NCBI GenBank assembly: GCA_037127315.1 | Contig: JBBBDQ010000352.1 | Location: 1,176,001 to 1,240,000 of the forward strand | DNA from: Ascarosepion bandense | Taxonomy: Eukaryota; Mollusca; Cephalopoda; Sepiida; Sepiidae | Direction of reading: 5' to 3' | Length of the DNA stretch: 64,000 nucleotides | Shown here: positions 42,014 to 52,838 of the stretch, one piece after another | Position numbering within the stretch: the stretch's first letter is position 1 | Layout of the letters: each line of letters begins with the position of its first letter | The notes under the pieces: generated by a model | The model's database searches: none | Told to the model about the DNA's origin: nothing | The model's input: the letters and a program-made list of their open reading frames with translations, nothing else | Program-made: the position numbers and the translations under genes

Positions 42014-42253
42014 GTTTTGACTGTTGGATACTTCAACCTTCTTCAGGTGATTGGAATTTCAAACTAAACCTTTCATTTTGTTCACCAGAATAGATAGTTC
42101 TAGTTCTATGAATCATGCCTCTTCCAAATGTTTCAGTATCAACTCTATATTTTTTCCACCTCTGCTGTAGCTAGGTATTGAACTCATAACACTTTGGTTT
42201 AAGTCACTGAATCCAACCAATGCTTTTATCCACTGGTCCATGTATCTTTGAGT
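42012..42253 (-). mobile_element. SINE-B copy, tail truncated
   Basis: Minus-strand head from 42253: CATGGACCAGTGGATAAAAG, then GTTATGAGTTCAATACCTAG, a good B box, and AGCTACAGCAGAGGTGG. The tail stops after the CTGAAGAAGG half of the motif, at the Rep-M border. Confidence 0.72.
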
Positions 42254-42434
42254 GTATGAAGTTTTGGGACTTATAAATGTTATGCCCAAGCAACCATTCT
42301 TTTTTAACCAGAGCTTATATTACAATTTCGATGTTTGCTATTGTTTTTCTCTAGCAGTCCATATAATTGTTCCCATATTGTATTTTATTTCTATGCTTGA
42401 CCAACATTGTCACCATTTTATTATATATAAGTTA

Positions 42435-42650
42435 TATACCCTTGGGAAAGGTATTAATCCATCTATTCTTTCCAGTTATGGGTTAAATAACAGGACAGAT
42501 TGGGTTCTATAGCCTTGGTTGGCAACCAGTCTACTGCAGAAAGCAATGGCAACCTACTGTGGGATAACCTTCTGCCCAGTCAGTCATGTCTCTTTCAAGA
42601 CATGATCGCCCAAGTGTGTATCACGTATGGCATTTAACTGACTGACTGAT
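42435..42650 (+). mobile_element. SINE-A 3' two-thirds
   Basis: From ATACCCTTGGGAAAGGTATT to the terminal CTGACTGACTGAT, with the hairpin GTCTCTTTCAAGAC. The head is missing. Confidence 0.87.
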
Positions 42651-42819
42651 ATCAGACTTGAATGAGAAAATGGAAAAAAATTTTATGTAAAAAAAATTTG
42701 TGTGTCATCTGTCAAAATGATATATAATATTCTTATTGATATGTACAGTGTCTGGCAGAAATATCTCCCATATTTTAAAGATTGACAAATAGACAAAAAT
42801 AACTTCTTTTAAAAGATTA

Positions 42820-44165
42820 ATTTTGCTGTTGTTTGAACAAAGCATAGTAGTTTTTGCTTATTTGGTTTTAAGAATGACATCCTCCAAAGGGTGTTCTTTA
42901 TTCACCATATACAGCCATAATGATTACGGCTTGTATTTAAAAACAAATGATAAGACATTAGATAAATAAAATATCTTTGCCACTTGAATTAGTTCCCCAA
43001 CTAAATTATTTCACTAAGTAAATTATTTCACTGTTTGTTTAAACAAAGAGAAATAGTTTTTGCTTCTTTAGCTTTAAGACTGTCATCCTCCAAATGGTGT
43101 ATTTTATTCACCAAATACAACTATAATGATAACGGCTTGTATTTAAAAACAAAAGACAAAACATTAGATAGTTTAAAACATCTTCGCCAGTCGAATTAGT
43201 TTACTAATTAAATTATTTCACTGTTCTTTTAACAGAGTACAATAGTTTTTGCTTATTTGGTTTTAAGAATGTCATCCTCCAAAGCGTGTATTTTGTTCAC
43301 CATATACAGTCATATTAACAGCTTGCAATTAAAAACAAATGATAAGACATTAGATAGATTAAAACATCTTTGCCACTCAAATTAGTTCACTAATTAAATT
43401 ATTTCACTGTTGTTTAAACAAAGTGCAATAGTTTTTGCTTATTTGGTTTTAAGAATTTCATCCTCCAAATGGCATCCTTTATTCAAAATATACAACCATA
43501 ATGACAACGGCTTGTATTTAAAAACAAATGATACAACATTCCATAGATTAAAACATCTTTGCCACTCAAATTAGTTCACTAATTAAATTATATCACTGTT
43601 CTTTTAACAAAGGGTAATAGTTTTTGCTTATTTTGTTTTAAGAATGACATCCTACAAATGGTGTATTTTATTCACCAAATACATCCATAATGATTACGGC
43701 TTGTATTTAAAAACAAAAGATAAGACTTTAGATAGATTAAAACATATTTGCCACTGAAATTACTTCACTAATTAAATTATTTCTCTGTTGTTTTAACAAA
43801 GGGCAGTAGTTTTTGATTATTTGTTTTTAAAAATGGCATCCTCCAATCACCATTTACAGCCACAATGATAACATCTTAAAAATGGCATCCTCCAATCACC
43901 ATTTACAGCCACAATGATAACATCTTAAAAATGGCATCCTCCAATCACCATTTACAGCCACAATGATAACATCTTAAAAATGGCATCCTCCAATCACCAT
44001 TTACAGCCACAATGATAACATCTTAAAAATGGCATCCTCCAATCACCATTTACAGCCATAATGATAACATCTTTTAATCAAAAACAAATAAGACATTAGA
44101 TAGATTAAAACAACTTTCAAACTCAAATTTGTTCACTAATTAAATTCTTCCACTTTTGTTTAAGC
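42820..44165. repeat. about 189-bp tandem repeat, nearly 7 copies
   Basis: Each unit has AATAGTTTTTGCTTATTTGG, a TTTTAAGAATGACATCCTCC stretch, CACCATATACAGCCATAATG, GGCTTGTATTTAAAAACAAA and AATTAGTTCACTAATTAAAT. Starts are near 42846, 43052, 43241, 43427 and 43616, and later ones are irregular. The array resumes at 44489 after a SINE insertion. No other copies were seen elsewhere in the window. Confidence 0.92.
43829..44070. repeat. 48-bp secondary repeat, 5 copies
   Basis: AAAATGGCATCCTCCAATCA, then CCATTTACAGCCACAATGAT and AACATCTT. It is an internal piece of the 189-bp unit, joined by a deletion and re-amplified. The copies are virtually identical. Confidence 0.93.
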
Positions 44166-44175
44166 AAAGGGCAAT

Positions 44176-44478
44176 CAATCAGTTAAGTGCCATACGTGAT
44201 ACACACTTGGGCGATCATGTCTCAAAAGAGACATGACTGACTGGGCAGAAGATTATCCTGCAGTAGGTTGCCATTGCTTTCTGCGCTAGACTGGTTACTG
44301 ACCAAGGCTATAGAACCCAATCTGTCCTGCTATTTAACCCATAACTGGAAGGAATAGATGGATTAATACCTTTTCCAAGGGTATTTGCATGTATGTGAAG
44401 ACAATAGATTCAACTGGAATTTGAACTCGGCTCCCCGGTTTCTCATTCCGAGCCGATATCCACAGTACCAAAACACAC
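44176..44478 (-). mobile_element. SINE-A with 10-bp target-site duplication
   Basis: AAAGGGCAAT flanks the element on both sides (44166-44175 and 44479-44488), and the 189-bp array continues across it. This fixes the true ends of a SINE-A without the 5S head: TTTTGGTACTGTGGATATCG at the 5' side and TTAACTGATTG at the 3' side (minus strand). A 10-bp duplication fits LINE-driven target-primed insertion. Confidence 0.93.
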
Positions 44479-44684
44479 AAAGGGCAATTGTTTTTGCTTA
44501 TTTGATTTCAAGAATGACATCCTCCAAATTGTGTCCTTTATTCACCATACATTGTTGTAAATGATTTCTAAGTTTTTCCATCCTACAAGATGTTCTAGGT
44601 GGTTTTCATTTAAGCTCCAAACCTGTGGTTCTGAAATTTTCAACTCGAGACAGCATCATTTTTATAAATTATGTAATGTGTATG

Positions 44685-45135
44685 TGTTATGAGACCTACC
44701 CTTTTTGGACTGTCATGAACTCTTCTTATTATAATAATAATTACCGAGAGAATATGCCTCCCTGGGTTGAGTTGAGTTGAGTCACCCCAGTCTAATACTT
44801 GGCAGTCCTACTAATGGGTAACTCACTTTGTATTTGTTCTCTCGTTTAATATATGTTTCACTAATTCTTGAGTTCGAGTTTTCTTCCGGACCTATTCTGG
44901 GTCCACAACACTATCTATCTGTTTTGGGACCTACCCTTTTTGGACTATAATGAACTATTCCTATTATTATGAATACAGGGAGGATATGCCTCTCGGAGTG
45001 GAGTTGGGTTGAGTCAATACTAGGCAGTCCGACTGACGTGTAACACACTTTGTATTTGTTCTCTTGTTAAATATATACGTTTCACTTTTACCCAAGTTCG
45101 TGTTTTTCTTCCGGACCTATCCCGAGTCCACAACA
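44685..45135. mobile_element. two LTR-like direct repeats, 9 bp apart
   Basis: 44685-44910 and 44920-45135 each begin TGTT(A/T)TG and end GTCCACAACA, and share GACCTACCCTTTTTGGACT, TGGGTTGAGT and TTCTTCCGGACCTAT. Only CTATCTATC lies between them. The outer flanks are GTATG and GTATA, possibly a 5-bp target duplication. This could be an LTR pair whose interior has been lost, or a tandem repeat of a solo LTR. Confidence 0.65.
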
Positions 45136-45339
45136 GTATAAAAAGCTCTCTTTTGCAATTACAAGTTCATCAGTTTTTTTTTTAAGAAAACATTTAAACA
45201 GCACCAAACATTGCACACTGGTCCAAGCCATGATGTTAACTATGTGAAAGAAAAGAAAATATTAGTTAGATGAAAATACCACTGTTCATTAGTAACATGC
45301 AGTTAAAAATGTGGGACATATATTTGTTCACCAGTATTT

Positions 45340-45660
45340 TTCTATACTTCTGAGATTAAGTATTATTTACACTGTTTGGACTGTTGTTCTCACTTTTATT
45401 TCCAAGTTTACGATGTTTCAGCCATTGTATACTCTGGCCTTCTTCAGGTGCTAGGAATTTTGAACCGTAGCCTTTTTTCTGATCACTGGGACATATAATT
45501 CTCATTTCATGCGCAAAACCACTTCTGGATGCCATGTAGTTATTTCCTTTTAATCTTTAACTCAACTCTCTAAGTTATTTGTTCACCACTGAGGATACAT
45601 TCCAGAGACTTTACCAAAAGAGTTGTGAGTTCAATACCAGGCTACAGCAATGGGGAACAA
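45340..45660 (-). mobile_element. SINE-B copy
   Basis: From the plus side: tail GACTGTTGTTCTCACTTTTA; then the reverse complement of the CTGAAGA...GAAAC motif at 45415-45447; then TAACTCAACTCTCTAAGTTA. The head part (45590-45650) is inverted relative to the others: on the plus strand it reads GAGTTGTGAGTTCAATACCA, so this copy is a rearranged or composite element. Confidence 0.6.
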
Positions 45661-45787
45661 ATAATTTTTTTTTTTAGAGGTGTTGTTTAGAGTTTTTCAT
45701 TTTTTTCATTAATTTGCCCAAATATTACTTTGTATTTTATGCTACATCTTTACATTTTTTTTAATTTCTTTTAAATTTCTGTTTTAG

Positions 45788-45840
45788 GCACAAGTGAAAT
45801 ATCCCTTCAAAGAGAAACATCTGCTGATTTATCAGTTCAG
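45788..45840 (+). CDS. internal coding exon 2 of an unidentified gene
   Basis: 53 bp. Acceptor TTTTAAATTTCTGTTTTAG, donor CAG|GTAAAT. The first two bases (GC) join the last base of the 33808 exon to make AGC (Ser). The rest reads TSEISLQRETSADLSVQ and ends in phase 0, which the exon at 53007 needs. It lies in about 100 bp of non-repeat DNA after a SINE-B. The sequence is Ser/Thr-rich and no domain is recognised. The intron before it is about 12 kb and holds the nested transposons of 34.3-38.9 kb. Confidence 0.62.
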
Positions 45841-46019
45841 GTAAATAAAATAAAAATGACTAAAAAAACTTGAATGTACTTAGATCAATTATTTAAATTC
45901 ATTTTTTTTATTAGCAGTCACTTTTAACCTTGAAATCAAGCAATTCTTTCTTTATGAATTGTTTGATGATTGTCATTAAAACCATAGTGACCTTGGGTAT
46001 GTTGATAAATTGCATCTAG

Positions 46020-46170
46020 CAGCAAGACAATTGTAGATTGAAAGGTTTGAGGAGCATAGAACCACCTCTGAATTTCTGCTGTTCCCAGGTCTACTCTAAC
46101 TCGAGGCAGAAGCTCCTCTTAAGGTCCCAGGTATTGGCTAAATAGTGAACCCCCGAACAAAAATGAAACA
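46020..46170 (+). repeat. Rep-E copy
   Basis: GAGGAGCATAGAACCACCTC, then a TGCTGTTCCCAGGTCTACTC stretch and TTGGCTAAATAGTGAACCCC. It is in the intron after exon 2. Confidence 0.65.
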
Positions 46171-46790
46171 CTATCAAAGTCTAAAAATACATAGTTATAG
46201 TAAAAATACCAGCAATGCATCTTTATATAAATAGGGGTATTTCATGTTTTTACAGGGTTTTGTAATGAAATTTAACACCATATTTTTACTCGAGGTAGGC
46301 AATCATGACAGATTCATTTTCTTTATTATTTGAGACTTCTTGAGAATGATGATGGAATGGTTTCACATTGCCTTTGCCATAGTTTTGAATTCAGAGAGGT
46401 CCTGCTCATAAAATTGCTACCATTCAAGTCTAGATAGCCCAGCATATTTAGTTGGGAGTTAGAAGCTGTTTGTGACTTTCTCAATAATATTTGTGCAAAA
46501 ATGAATGCAATAGATATGGCAAAAACTTTCAAAGAAATCTTTCCTCATTATAATTTCAATTGTCTCTTTCTGATTTTAAGTCTCAGTGTTAGTGGCCCTA
46601 AAATAGATTTTTCTTGCTCAGTGATCCACATGAATATTTATTATTGATAATCTTGTGTAAATCGACTGTATATTGTGGCATGTAATCCCCTCCTCCCCAC
46701 TATTAACATTGAAAATTACAGTATTTTATATCTCAACTTGACAATACTTTTTCTGAAATGTGTTTTGTGAAAAAGATGGGGTTTTATCTG
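46171..46790. other. intron-like stretch, no gene seen
   Basis: A minus-strand frame at 46326-46532 has no domain. No repeat was recognised. Confidence 0.45.
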
Positions 46791-46794
46791 ATGC

Positions 46795-46950
46795 CAAAAA
46801 AGTGTGGTCTTTCATAACATCAAAAAAGTGTGGTCTTTCATAATACCATAAATAGTGTGGTCTTTCATAACACCATAAATAGTGTGGTCTTTCATAACAC
46901 CATAAATAGTGTGGTCTTTCATAACACCAAAAAAAGTGTGGTCTTTCATA
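46795..46950. repeat. 26-27-bp tandem repeat, 6 copies
   Basis: AGTGTGGTCTTTCATAACAC and CATAAAT alternate six times, the middle three nearly identical. Confidence 0.92.
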
Positions 46951-47108
46951 AAGTCAAACAAGTAGAATCTTACATAGCACCAAAAAAGTACCCCATATGT
47001 GTACCTGTTTCAACATTCACTCTGGTTGGGTTGAGCCAGCAGGGTCCCAAGTTCTACTCTGTGTAAACCTCAGTTATTTTTTAATTATATTGCATCAGGT
47101 TGCCAATA

Positions 47109-47430
47109 CTTGCTGCAGTAGACTGGTTGCCAGCCAAGGCTATAAAACCCACTCTGTCCTATTAACTGGAGGAAAGGGACGGATTAATACCTTTCCCAAG
47201 GGTATTAGCGTGTAAGTGAATGCAGGGCATTCAACTGGAATTTGAACTCGGCTCCCCGATTTCTCATTCCGAGTTGATATCTGCTGCACCACAACGAACA
47301 TTCGTCAAGAAATGCTTACAGCACCTGGTATTCCCAAGCGGTCACCCATCTAAGTACTGACCAGGCTCAACGTTGCTTAACTTCAGTGATCGGACAAGAA
47401 CCAGTCTATTCAATGTGATATGACCGTAAA
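47109..47430 (-). mobile_element. SINE-A with 5S rRNA-derived head
   Basis: The 5S-like part spans 47314-47430 (minus: GGTCATATCACATTGAATAG, GAAGTTAAGCAACG, GAGCCTGGTCAGTACTTAGA, TGGGTGACCGCTTGGGAATA, CCAGGTGCTGTAAGC). A linker (TTCTTGACGAATG) leads to TTCGTTGTGGTGCAGCAGAT and the SINE-A body with B box GAGTTCAAATTCCAG. The copy ends before the 3' hairpin. The 5S promoter elements look complete. Confidence 0.88.
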
Positions 47431-47697
47431 CATATGACCAAAAGTGTGAAATCATATATAACATCAAAAAATAATTAGACATTTGCCCACATCCATTGAC
47501 CACTGAGATCATCAATTGATATTTTTTTTAAATCCTGTATTTTGATGTAAGTAAAAAAAAAATTGCTTTTCTTTTTGTTTATATCTGGTTTGATTGTTTA
47601 CACAAAAAAAGTCTGTAACAAAAATTACGATTTTTAGAAGAGCAAATGTGAAACTTCTGTAAATTTGTGTAGAGATTAATACAATAGTTTTTTTGTT
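47431..47697. other. AT-rich, no feature seen
   Basis: T and A tracts only. A short piece near 47440-47470 repeats the 'tcatataacatcaaaaa' wording of the 46795 array. Confidence 0.4.
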
Positions 47698-47845
47698 TTT
47701 TTTTAATCAATTCACCCAAAGCAAGAAAAAATGTCACTAAGATGCAAAGGATTATTACAAGTGAAAGAGAAGGAGAAAACAGTAAAAAGAAGTGGAAACC
47801 TAATCCTTAACAGGAAATAAGGGATTAACCTCTATACCCCCTCAA
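47698..47845 (-). mobile_element. degenerate SINE-C
   Basis: It keeps TTTTTAATCAATTCACCCAA (tail) and CTAATCCTTAACAGGAAATA AGG-like words, then ends in a SINE-C middle. It is much more diverged than the other copies. Confidence 0.45.
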
Positions 47846-48164
47846 AAAACCAGGGAGGAGTCTGACCCGGATGATAGATGAATAAAAATAAAGAGTAATT
47901 AAAATGTCAGAGTTTAGATTTTAGAAGCGTTGAGTTGAAATAGATTTTAGAAGATGAATTGAGTTTTACGTTAATATTTTGATTTTGTAGCAATTTGCAG
48001 TGTTCGGTGAAAATTTATCGATAGATGATGTCTTTTCCTCCCCTACAATTATACAAATATTCCCTTGTGTTAGGTAGGTTATACACTGTTTGCTTCTGAC
48101 CCTCTTGCCTTCAATCTGAGAAAATATACTATTAAGGAGAGAGAACAATAAAAGAACAAGAATT

Positions 48165-48710
48165 AAAAAAATTGAAGATAATGATTGACATTGCATTTAC
48201 ATTTTTGAAGATCATAGTTGACTGGGAAACAAGAAACTGAAAGAGAGTTTCACAAGCAAAAACTTCAGTAGAAGAAAGTGTTAGCATAAATCTTATGGTT
48301 GCATCAAGCCATTTTAACTGTAAAATGATGAGATCTTGCTGCCAATCTAATATTACACTTAAATTCATTAAGTCTAGGTTCCATAGAGGAATGTTCATCA
48401 GAACAATTACCATGAAAATATTGATAGAAAAGTAACAGGGAAGATATGTTATGGCAGTTAGAAAATGGCTGAAGCCAAGATGCCAGGTCAGGACCAATAA
48501 CACTGCAAATTCTTTAGATTTTATCAAGAATTCATATATTTACAAATCTTATAGTTCCAAAATAGAATTCCATATACTTCCCAACATTTAAATTCTACTT
48601 CTTCTATCTGCCATGACCTTTAAGGACATGGAATTTTATGGCTCTTAACAATTTCCTATCTTTTTTAGCTTTAAGTAAAATTTGTTTTTTGATATCTCTC
48701 CCAAACCCTT
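48165..48710 (-). pseudogene. LINE-J plus LINE-R end, first duplicate
   Basis: 48165-48540 is minus-strand LINE-J C-terminal sequence (the region before ATGCAATGTCAAT). 48598-48710 is a minus-strand LINE-R 3' end (CTTCTATCTGCCATGACC). The whole 545-bp block is repeated at 48905-49450 with about 97% identity. The hydrophobic 131-codon minus frame (48132-48527) is out of frame with the LINE protein. Confidence 0.75.
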
Positions 48711-48905
48711 TTTTTAATTGTATCACCCCGAGCAAGGCGGTAACGCCACTGATGTGCAGGGGGCTATGTAAGAGTGAAAAGATTGGAAAAGAGAAAGCCG
48801 GAAACCACATCCTAAACAGGAAACAAGGGATGAGCCTCTTAACCTGTTCAATAGACGTGGATGGAGTGTGAACCGGGCGATAGATAGATCTATCTGCTCC
48901 AATTT
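48711..48905 (-). mobile_element. SINE-C between the two duplicates
   Basis: A clean single copy: tail side TAATTGTATCACCCCGAGCA, AGGCGGTAACGCCACTGATG, then GGGTGGAGTGTGAACC-like wording (GATGGAGTGTGAACCGGGCG) and a head ending CTGCTCCAATTTAAAG. It lies exactly at the junction of the two duplicated blocks. Confidence 0.9.
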
Positions 48906-49450
48906 AAAGAAGACTGAAAATAATGATTGGCATTGCATTTACATTTTTGAAGATCATAGTTGACTGGGAAACAAGAAACTGAAAGAGAGTTTCACAAGCA
49001 AAAACTTCAGTAGAAGAAAGTGTTAGCATAAATCTTATGGTTGCATCAAGCCATTTTAACTGTAAAATGATGAGATCTTGCTGCCAATCTAATATTATAC
49101 TTAAACTCATTAAGTCTAGGTTCCATAGAGGAATGTTCATCAGAACAATTACCATGAAAATATTGATAGAAAAGTAACAGGGAAGATATGTTATGGCAGT
49201 TAGAAAATGGCTAAAGCCAAGATGCCAGGTCAGGACCAATAACACTGCAAATTCTTTAGATTTTATCAAGAATTCATATATTTACAAATCTTATAGTTCC
49301 AAAATAGAATTCCATATACTTCCCAACATTTAAATTCTACTTCTTCTATCTGCCATGACCCTTAAGGACATGGAACTTTATGGCTCTTAACAATTTCCTA
49401 TCTTTTTTAGCTTTAAGTAAAGTTTGTTTTTCGATATCTCTCCCAAACCC
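48905..49450 (-). pseudogene. LINE-J plus LINE-R end, second duplicate
   Basis: Same content and order as 48165-48710. Differences are a handful of substitutions (for example GACCTTTAAGG and GACCCTTAAGG). The second copy continues past the point where the first is cut by SINE-C, so the SINE may mark the break. Confidence 0.75.
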
Positions 49451-49654
49451 TTTTCTACAAGCACGTTAGGTAGATTATACACGGTTTTCCTCTGTTCCAC
49501 CTGCCTTCACTATGTCTTGTGAGTGTCAAATTTTTCAAGCTCTCTTTCTTCTGCCAAGCAAAAATGGAATTATGTTAGTGTACATAAATGTTGGTGTAAA
49601 TTTCTTAACTACCACATAGGATCAGTCAATTACATGATACATTCGTTAATAAAA

Positions 49655-49790
49655 TTTCTTTAGATTTTATCAAGAATTCATATATTTACAAATCTTATAG
49701 TTCCAAAATAGAATTCCATGTATTTCCCAACATTTAAATTCTACTTCTTCTATCTGCCATGACCCTTAAGGACATGGAATTCTTCTATGG
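49655..49790 (-). repeat. third partial copy of the duplicated block
   Basis: TTCTTTAGATTTTATCAAGA to GACCCTTAAGGACATGGAAT repeats the middle of the two blocks almost exactly. Confidence 0.85.
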
Positions 49791-49794
49791 AATT

Positions 49795-50345
49795 AGAACC
49801 ATCTATGCCCCATGTCAGTAGTTTTTCTGAGTTGTATAGTTAATAGCAAATGAATATTTTTTGGTTTATGTTGTGGCCCTGGTTAAAGGTCCAGCAAGAA
49901 TAACACAAAAAACAATCAAAATAAAAAATAATGAATATATATTAAACATGGAAAATACAATACTTGGAACCTTGTTAGTAGAACGATAATACGGGTTAAT
50001 GAGGAAGACTATTATTCGACCCTCGAACTGGAACTCGTAACGGTTGTTACGGTAGCAGTGTTCGTAGACAACTCTTGGCTGAGTTCAGGGCACTCTCCTC
50101 AGGGTATTCCTTCAGGTTAGCTCCAGGCTGCTTCCTCAGGCTATCTACGTCTCACCTCTTGTAAGGAGAGGTATGTGTAATGGTTGGAAGAGTTCATTCT
50201 GATTGTAGGAGATGTCGCCATGACAGTTTATTTATTTGCTTGGTTAGAAATATTGGTTTTACAACTTGTTCTTATCTTGTAATAGTCAGCTTCCCAGACA
50301 TCATTTCCGCTTGTGACTTTATATATCTGACTGATTTATGTTTAG
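49795..50345. other. no gene seen; slightly GC-richer
   Basis: No exon-like frame or known repeat. A CAGGCTG/CAGGTTAG-type repeat of short words near 50090-50150 (CTCAGGGTATTCCTTCAGG, CTCCAGGCTGCTTCCTCAGG) was noted. Confidence 0.4.
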
Positions 50346-50348
50346 TAC

Positions 50349-50504
50349 TAGCAGTATAGCCCAGCGTTGCATGGGTGTGATGAAAGCTTTAAAACTAATC
50401 CATGGTCCCGGAACTCAGACACTTTAGACGTTGACACAAAACACTAAAAAGCAATAGTTGTTTCCAGTTAAAGTGAAACCATACACTGACACACAAACAT
50501 CTTG

Positions 50505-50543
<39 letters not shown>

Positions 50544-50850
50544 ATTTTCTTCACTATTGTAAGAACTGCAACCTTGAAACTTCTGAATATAATTTCTTAT
50601 GTTTTTGTCTATGAGTGTATCAAATTTGATTAAAATTGGATCACTCCTTCTATAACCCGATTTTTTTGATTATCGCTTTTCGATATTTATCAGGGGTACC
50701 TCAACACAAAACCTAGCTAAGAACACTGGCAGATGCTTATAGTACAACTGTGTAAATTTTCAAGAAAATCGGTTCAGCCGTTTTGGAGTCTATAGGTAAC
50801 AAACACACACACACAGACAAAGTTCCATTTATAAATAAGTTTAGATTAGA
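50349..50850 (+). repeat. Rep-M copy with internal deletion
   Basis: Starts CTAGCAGTATAGCCCAGCGT, jumps from GAAACCATACACTGA to the TA run (50510-50537), and ends TCCATTTATAAATAAGTTTA. Confidence 0.87.
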
Positions 50851-51034
50851 TTAAAAGAGATTGGCTTCAAGATTAGAGAAAATACTGTATCTGCATGATG
50901 GAGAACAAAGTCTGGTAGTATCACAAGGTACTGACTGATTACTATGGGCTGGTGGTACAGATGCAGTGGTTCAAAAACCATGTCTGAACCCAAGGTCATC
51001 ATGTGACTGGTCCTGAGCATGACTGTAACCTGCA

Positions 51035-51495
51035 TCTGTCAGCAAGGCCTCTGATTGGGAAGGTTGTGAGGAGCATGGAACCACCTCTTAATTGCTGTAA
51101 CTTTTTTTATAAATATTTTCATGGTAATTGTTCTGATGAACTTTCCTCTATGGTACCTAGATTTAATGAATTTAAACACTGTACTAGATTGGCAGTTAGG
51201 TATCATCATTTTACAGTTTAAATGGCTAGATTTAACCATAAGTTCTATGCTGATAGTTTCTTTTCTCATACTTCTCATTTGTAGAACTTTCTTCCAGTTT
51301 CATATTTTCCGGTCAAGTTTGATTTTCAAAAAATTTAAATGCAATGTTAATTGTTATCTACTGTATTCTTAATTTATATTTTTTTATTGTTTTTGTTCCT
51401 TAATAATTTTTTCTGTTTCTATATTTTTATACACTCAGTAACCCACCTATGTCTTAGTGGCTTTGTTGCCTTACTTGGGGTGAATTGACTGTGTA
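51035..51495 (+). pseudogene. Rep-E end followed by LINE-J C-terminal fragment
   Basis: Rep-E words (GAGGAGCATGGAACCACCTC) run into a LINE-J C-terminal part at about 51100 (FYKYFHGNCSDELSSMVPRF in the frame 51003-51221). It ends at CTTACTTGGGGTGAATTGAC without an A tract. Same LINE subfamily as 48165. Confidence 0.72.
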
Positions 51496-51551
51496 TTCTG
51501 AAAGTAATGTTTACTTTCTACTTAAAAATTAGTGAAAAAAAAAAATTCACA

Positions 51552-52211
51552 GGTCAGAAACATTAGTCATTTAGTGTTTCCCCTAACATGCCTTGAGCCA
51601 GCGCAGAAGAGTAGACTCAAAAACTTTACATGAAAATAATATTTTATGTTGATGCACAATCTGCAACAATGTGACTGATGGTGGTTATTACTAACTTCTA
51701 TACCAACAAATCAGGAAACTGGGAGTTTTTGCTTACAAATTTATAGAGTGTATTTTCTCTGACCTTTATATTAAATCACTAGCAGTATAGTCCAGTGTTG
51801 CTCGGGTGTAATGAAAGGCTGAAAAAAATACAGACAGGCAGATAAATAGACACACACACAAACACCTTGCTTTATATATATATTTATATATATATATATT
51901 ATCGATTTTCTGCACTATTGTAAGAACTGCAACCTTGAAACTTCTAAATATCATTTTTTTATGTCTTTGTCTATGAGTGTATCAAATTTGACTAAAATCG
52001 GATCACTCCTTCTATCACCCGATTTTTCCGATTATCAATTTTCGATATTTATTGGGGGTACCTCGACACAAAACCTAGCTAAGAACACTTGCAGACGCTT
52101 ATAGTACAGCTGTGTAAATTTTCAAGAAAATTGGTTATTTATGTGTGGCTGCTTGCGGGCTGATATCAAGTTCATAGGTCAGAAACAGTAGTCATTTAGT
52201 GTTTTCCCTAA
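51552..52211. repeat. 36-bp direct repeats flanking a Rep-M composite
   Basis: AGGTCAGAAACATTAGTCAT with TTAGTGTTTCCCCTAA (51552-51587) recurs with three changes at 52176-52211. Between them lie old SINE 3' sequence and a Rep-M core. This is far longer than a normal target duplication, so a tandem duplication or exchange is likelier. Confidence 0.8.
51590..52135 (+). repeat. left arm of the inverted repeat around exon 3
   Basis: 51590-51770 is the 3' part of the old SINE-A-like subfamily (CATGCCTTGAGCCAGC, then GTTGATGCACAATCTGCAAC). 51778-52135 is a Rep-M copy with a deletion of about 300 bp (GTAATGAAAG joined to GCTGAAAAAAAT). The same two parts in the same order occur, inverted, at 53767-54590. 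Confidence 0.85.
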
Positions 52212-52539
52212 TGTTTAAAAAGCATGTATAAAATTTAGATAATTACAGAAGACAGAACATACTAAAGTATAGATATTGTTATTGTTTATATTTGAAAACA
52301 AATTATCTTTAACTTTATATTAACAATAGTTAAAGAATTTTTAATTTTATTTTATCAGATTTTATGAAACTTAATAAAATTAATAATTTTCTTTTTTTTG
52401 ATTACATTAGAATTAAGGAAATATTTAATTTTACACAATAATGTCATTTTTAATTATTCTGATTTTAAGGCTTAAATGAAGTTCCACAAAACAAAATGGG
52501 AAAAATTGATATTAAATTATTGATAATGAATATAGATCA

Positions 52540-52838
52540 CACTGTGGTGCAGTGGATATTGGCTCAGAACAAGACATTGGAGAGCCAAGTTCAAATTCGA
52601 GTTGAGTTCATTGCATTCACTTATACGCAAATACCCTTGGGAAAGGTATTAATCCATCTCTTTTCACTCCAGATATGGGTTAAATAGCAGGACAAGTTGA
52701 GTTCTCTAACCTTGATTGGCAACCAGTCTACCACAAAGTAATGGTAACCCACTGTGGGAAAATTATCTGCTTAGTCATGTCTCTTTTGAGACATGATTGC
52801 CCAAGCATATATCCTGTACAGCACATGACTGACTGATT
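52540..52838 (+). mobile_element. SINE-A copy without the 5S head
   Basis: Starts CACTGTGGTGCAGTGGATAT. B box AGTTCAAATTCGAG, hairpin CATGTCTCTTTTGAGACATG, end CTGACTGATT. It lies 170 bp upstream of exon 3. Confidence 0.88.

Noticed and set aside
42820..44165. Array with regular units, considered as a CRISPR array
   Set aside because: Eukaryotic context, directly adjoining units without variable spacers: an ordinary tandem repeat.
48132..48527. 131-codon hydrophobic minus frame, also at 48904-49269, looking like a membrane protein
   Set aside because: It is LINE-J C-terminal sequence read in the wrong frame, within a duplicated block.
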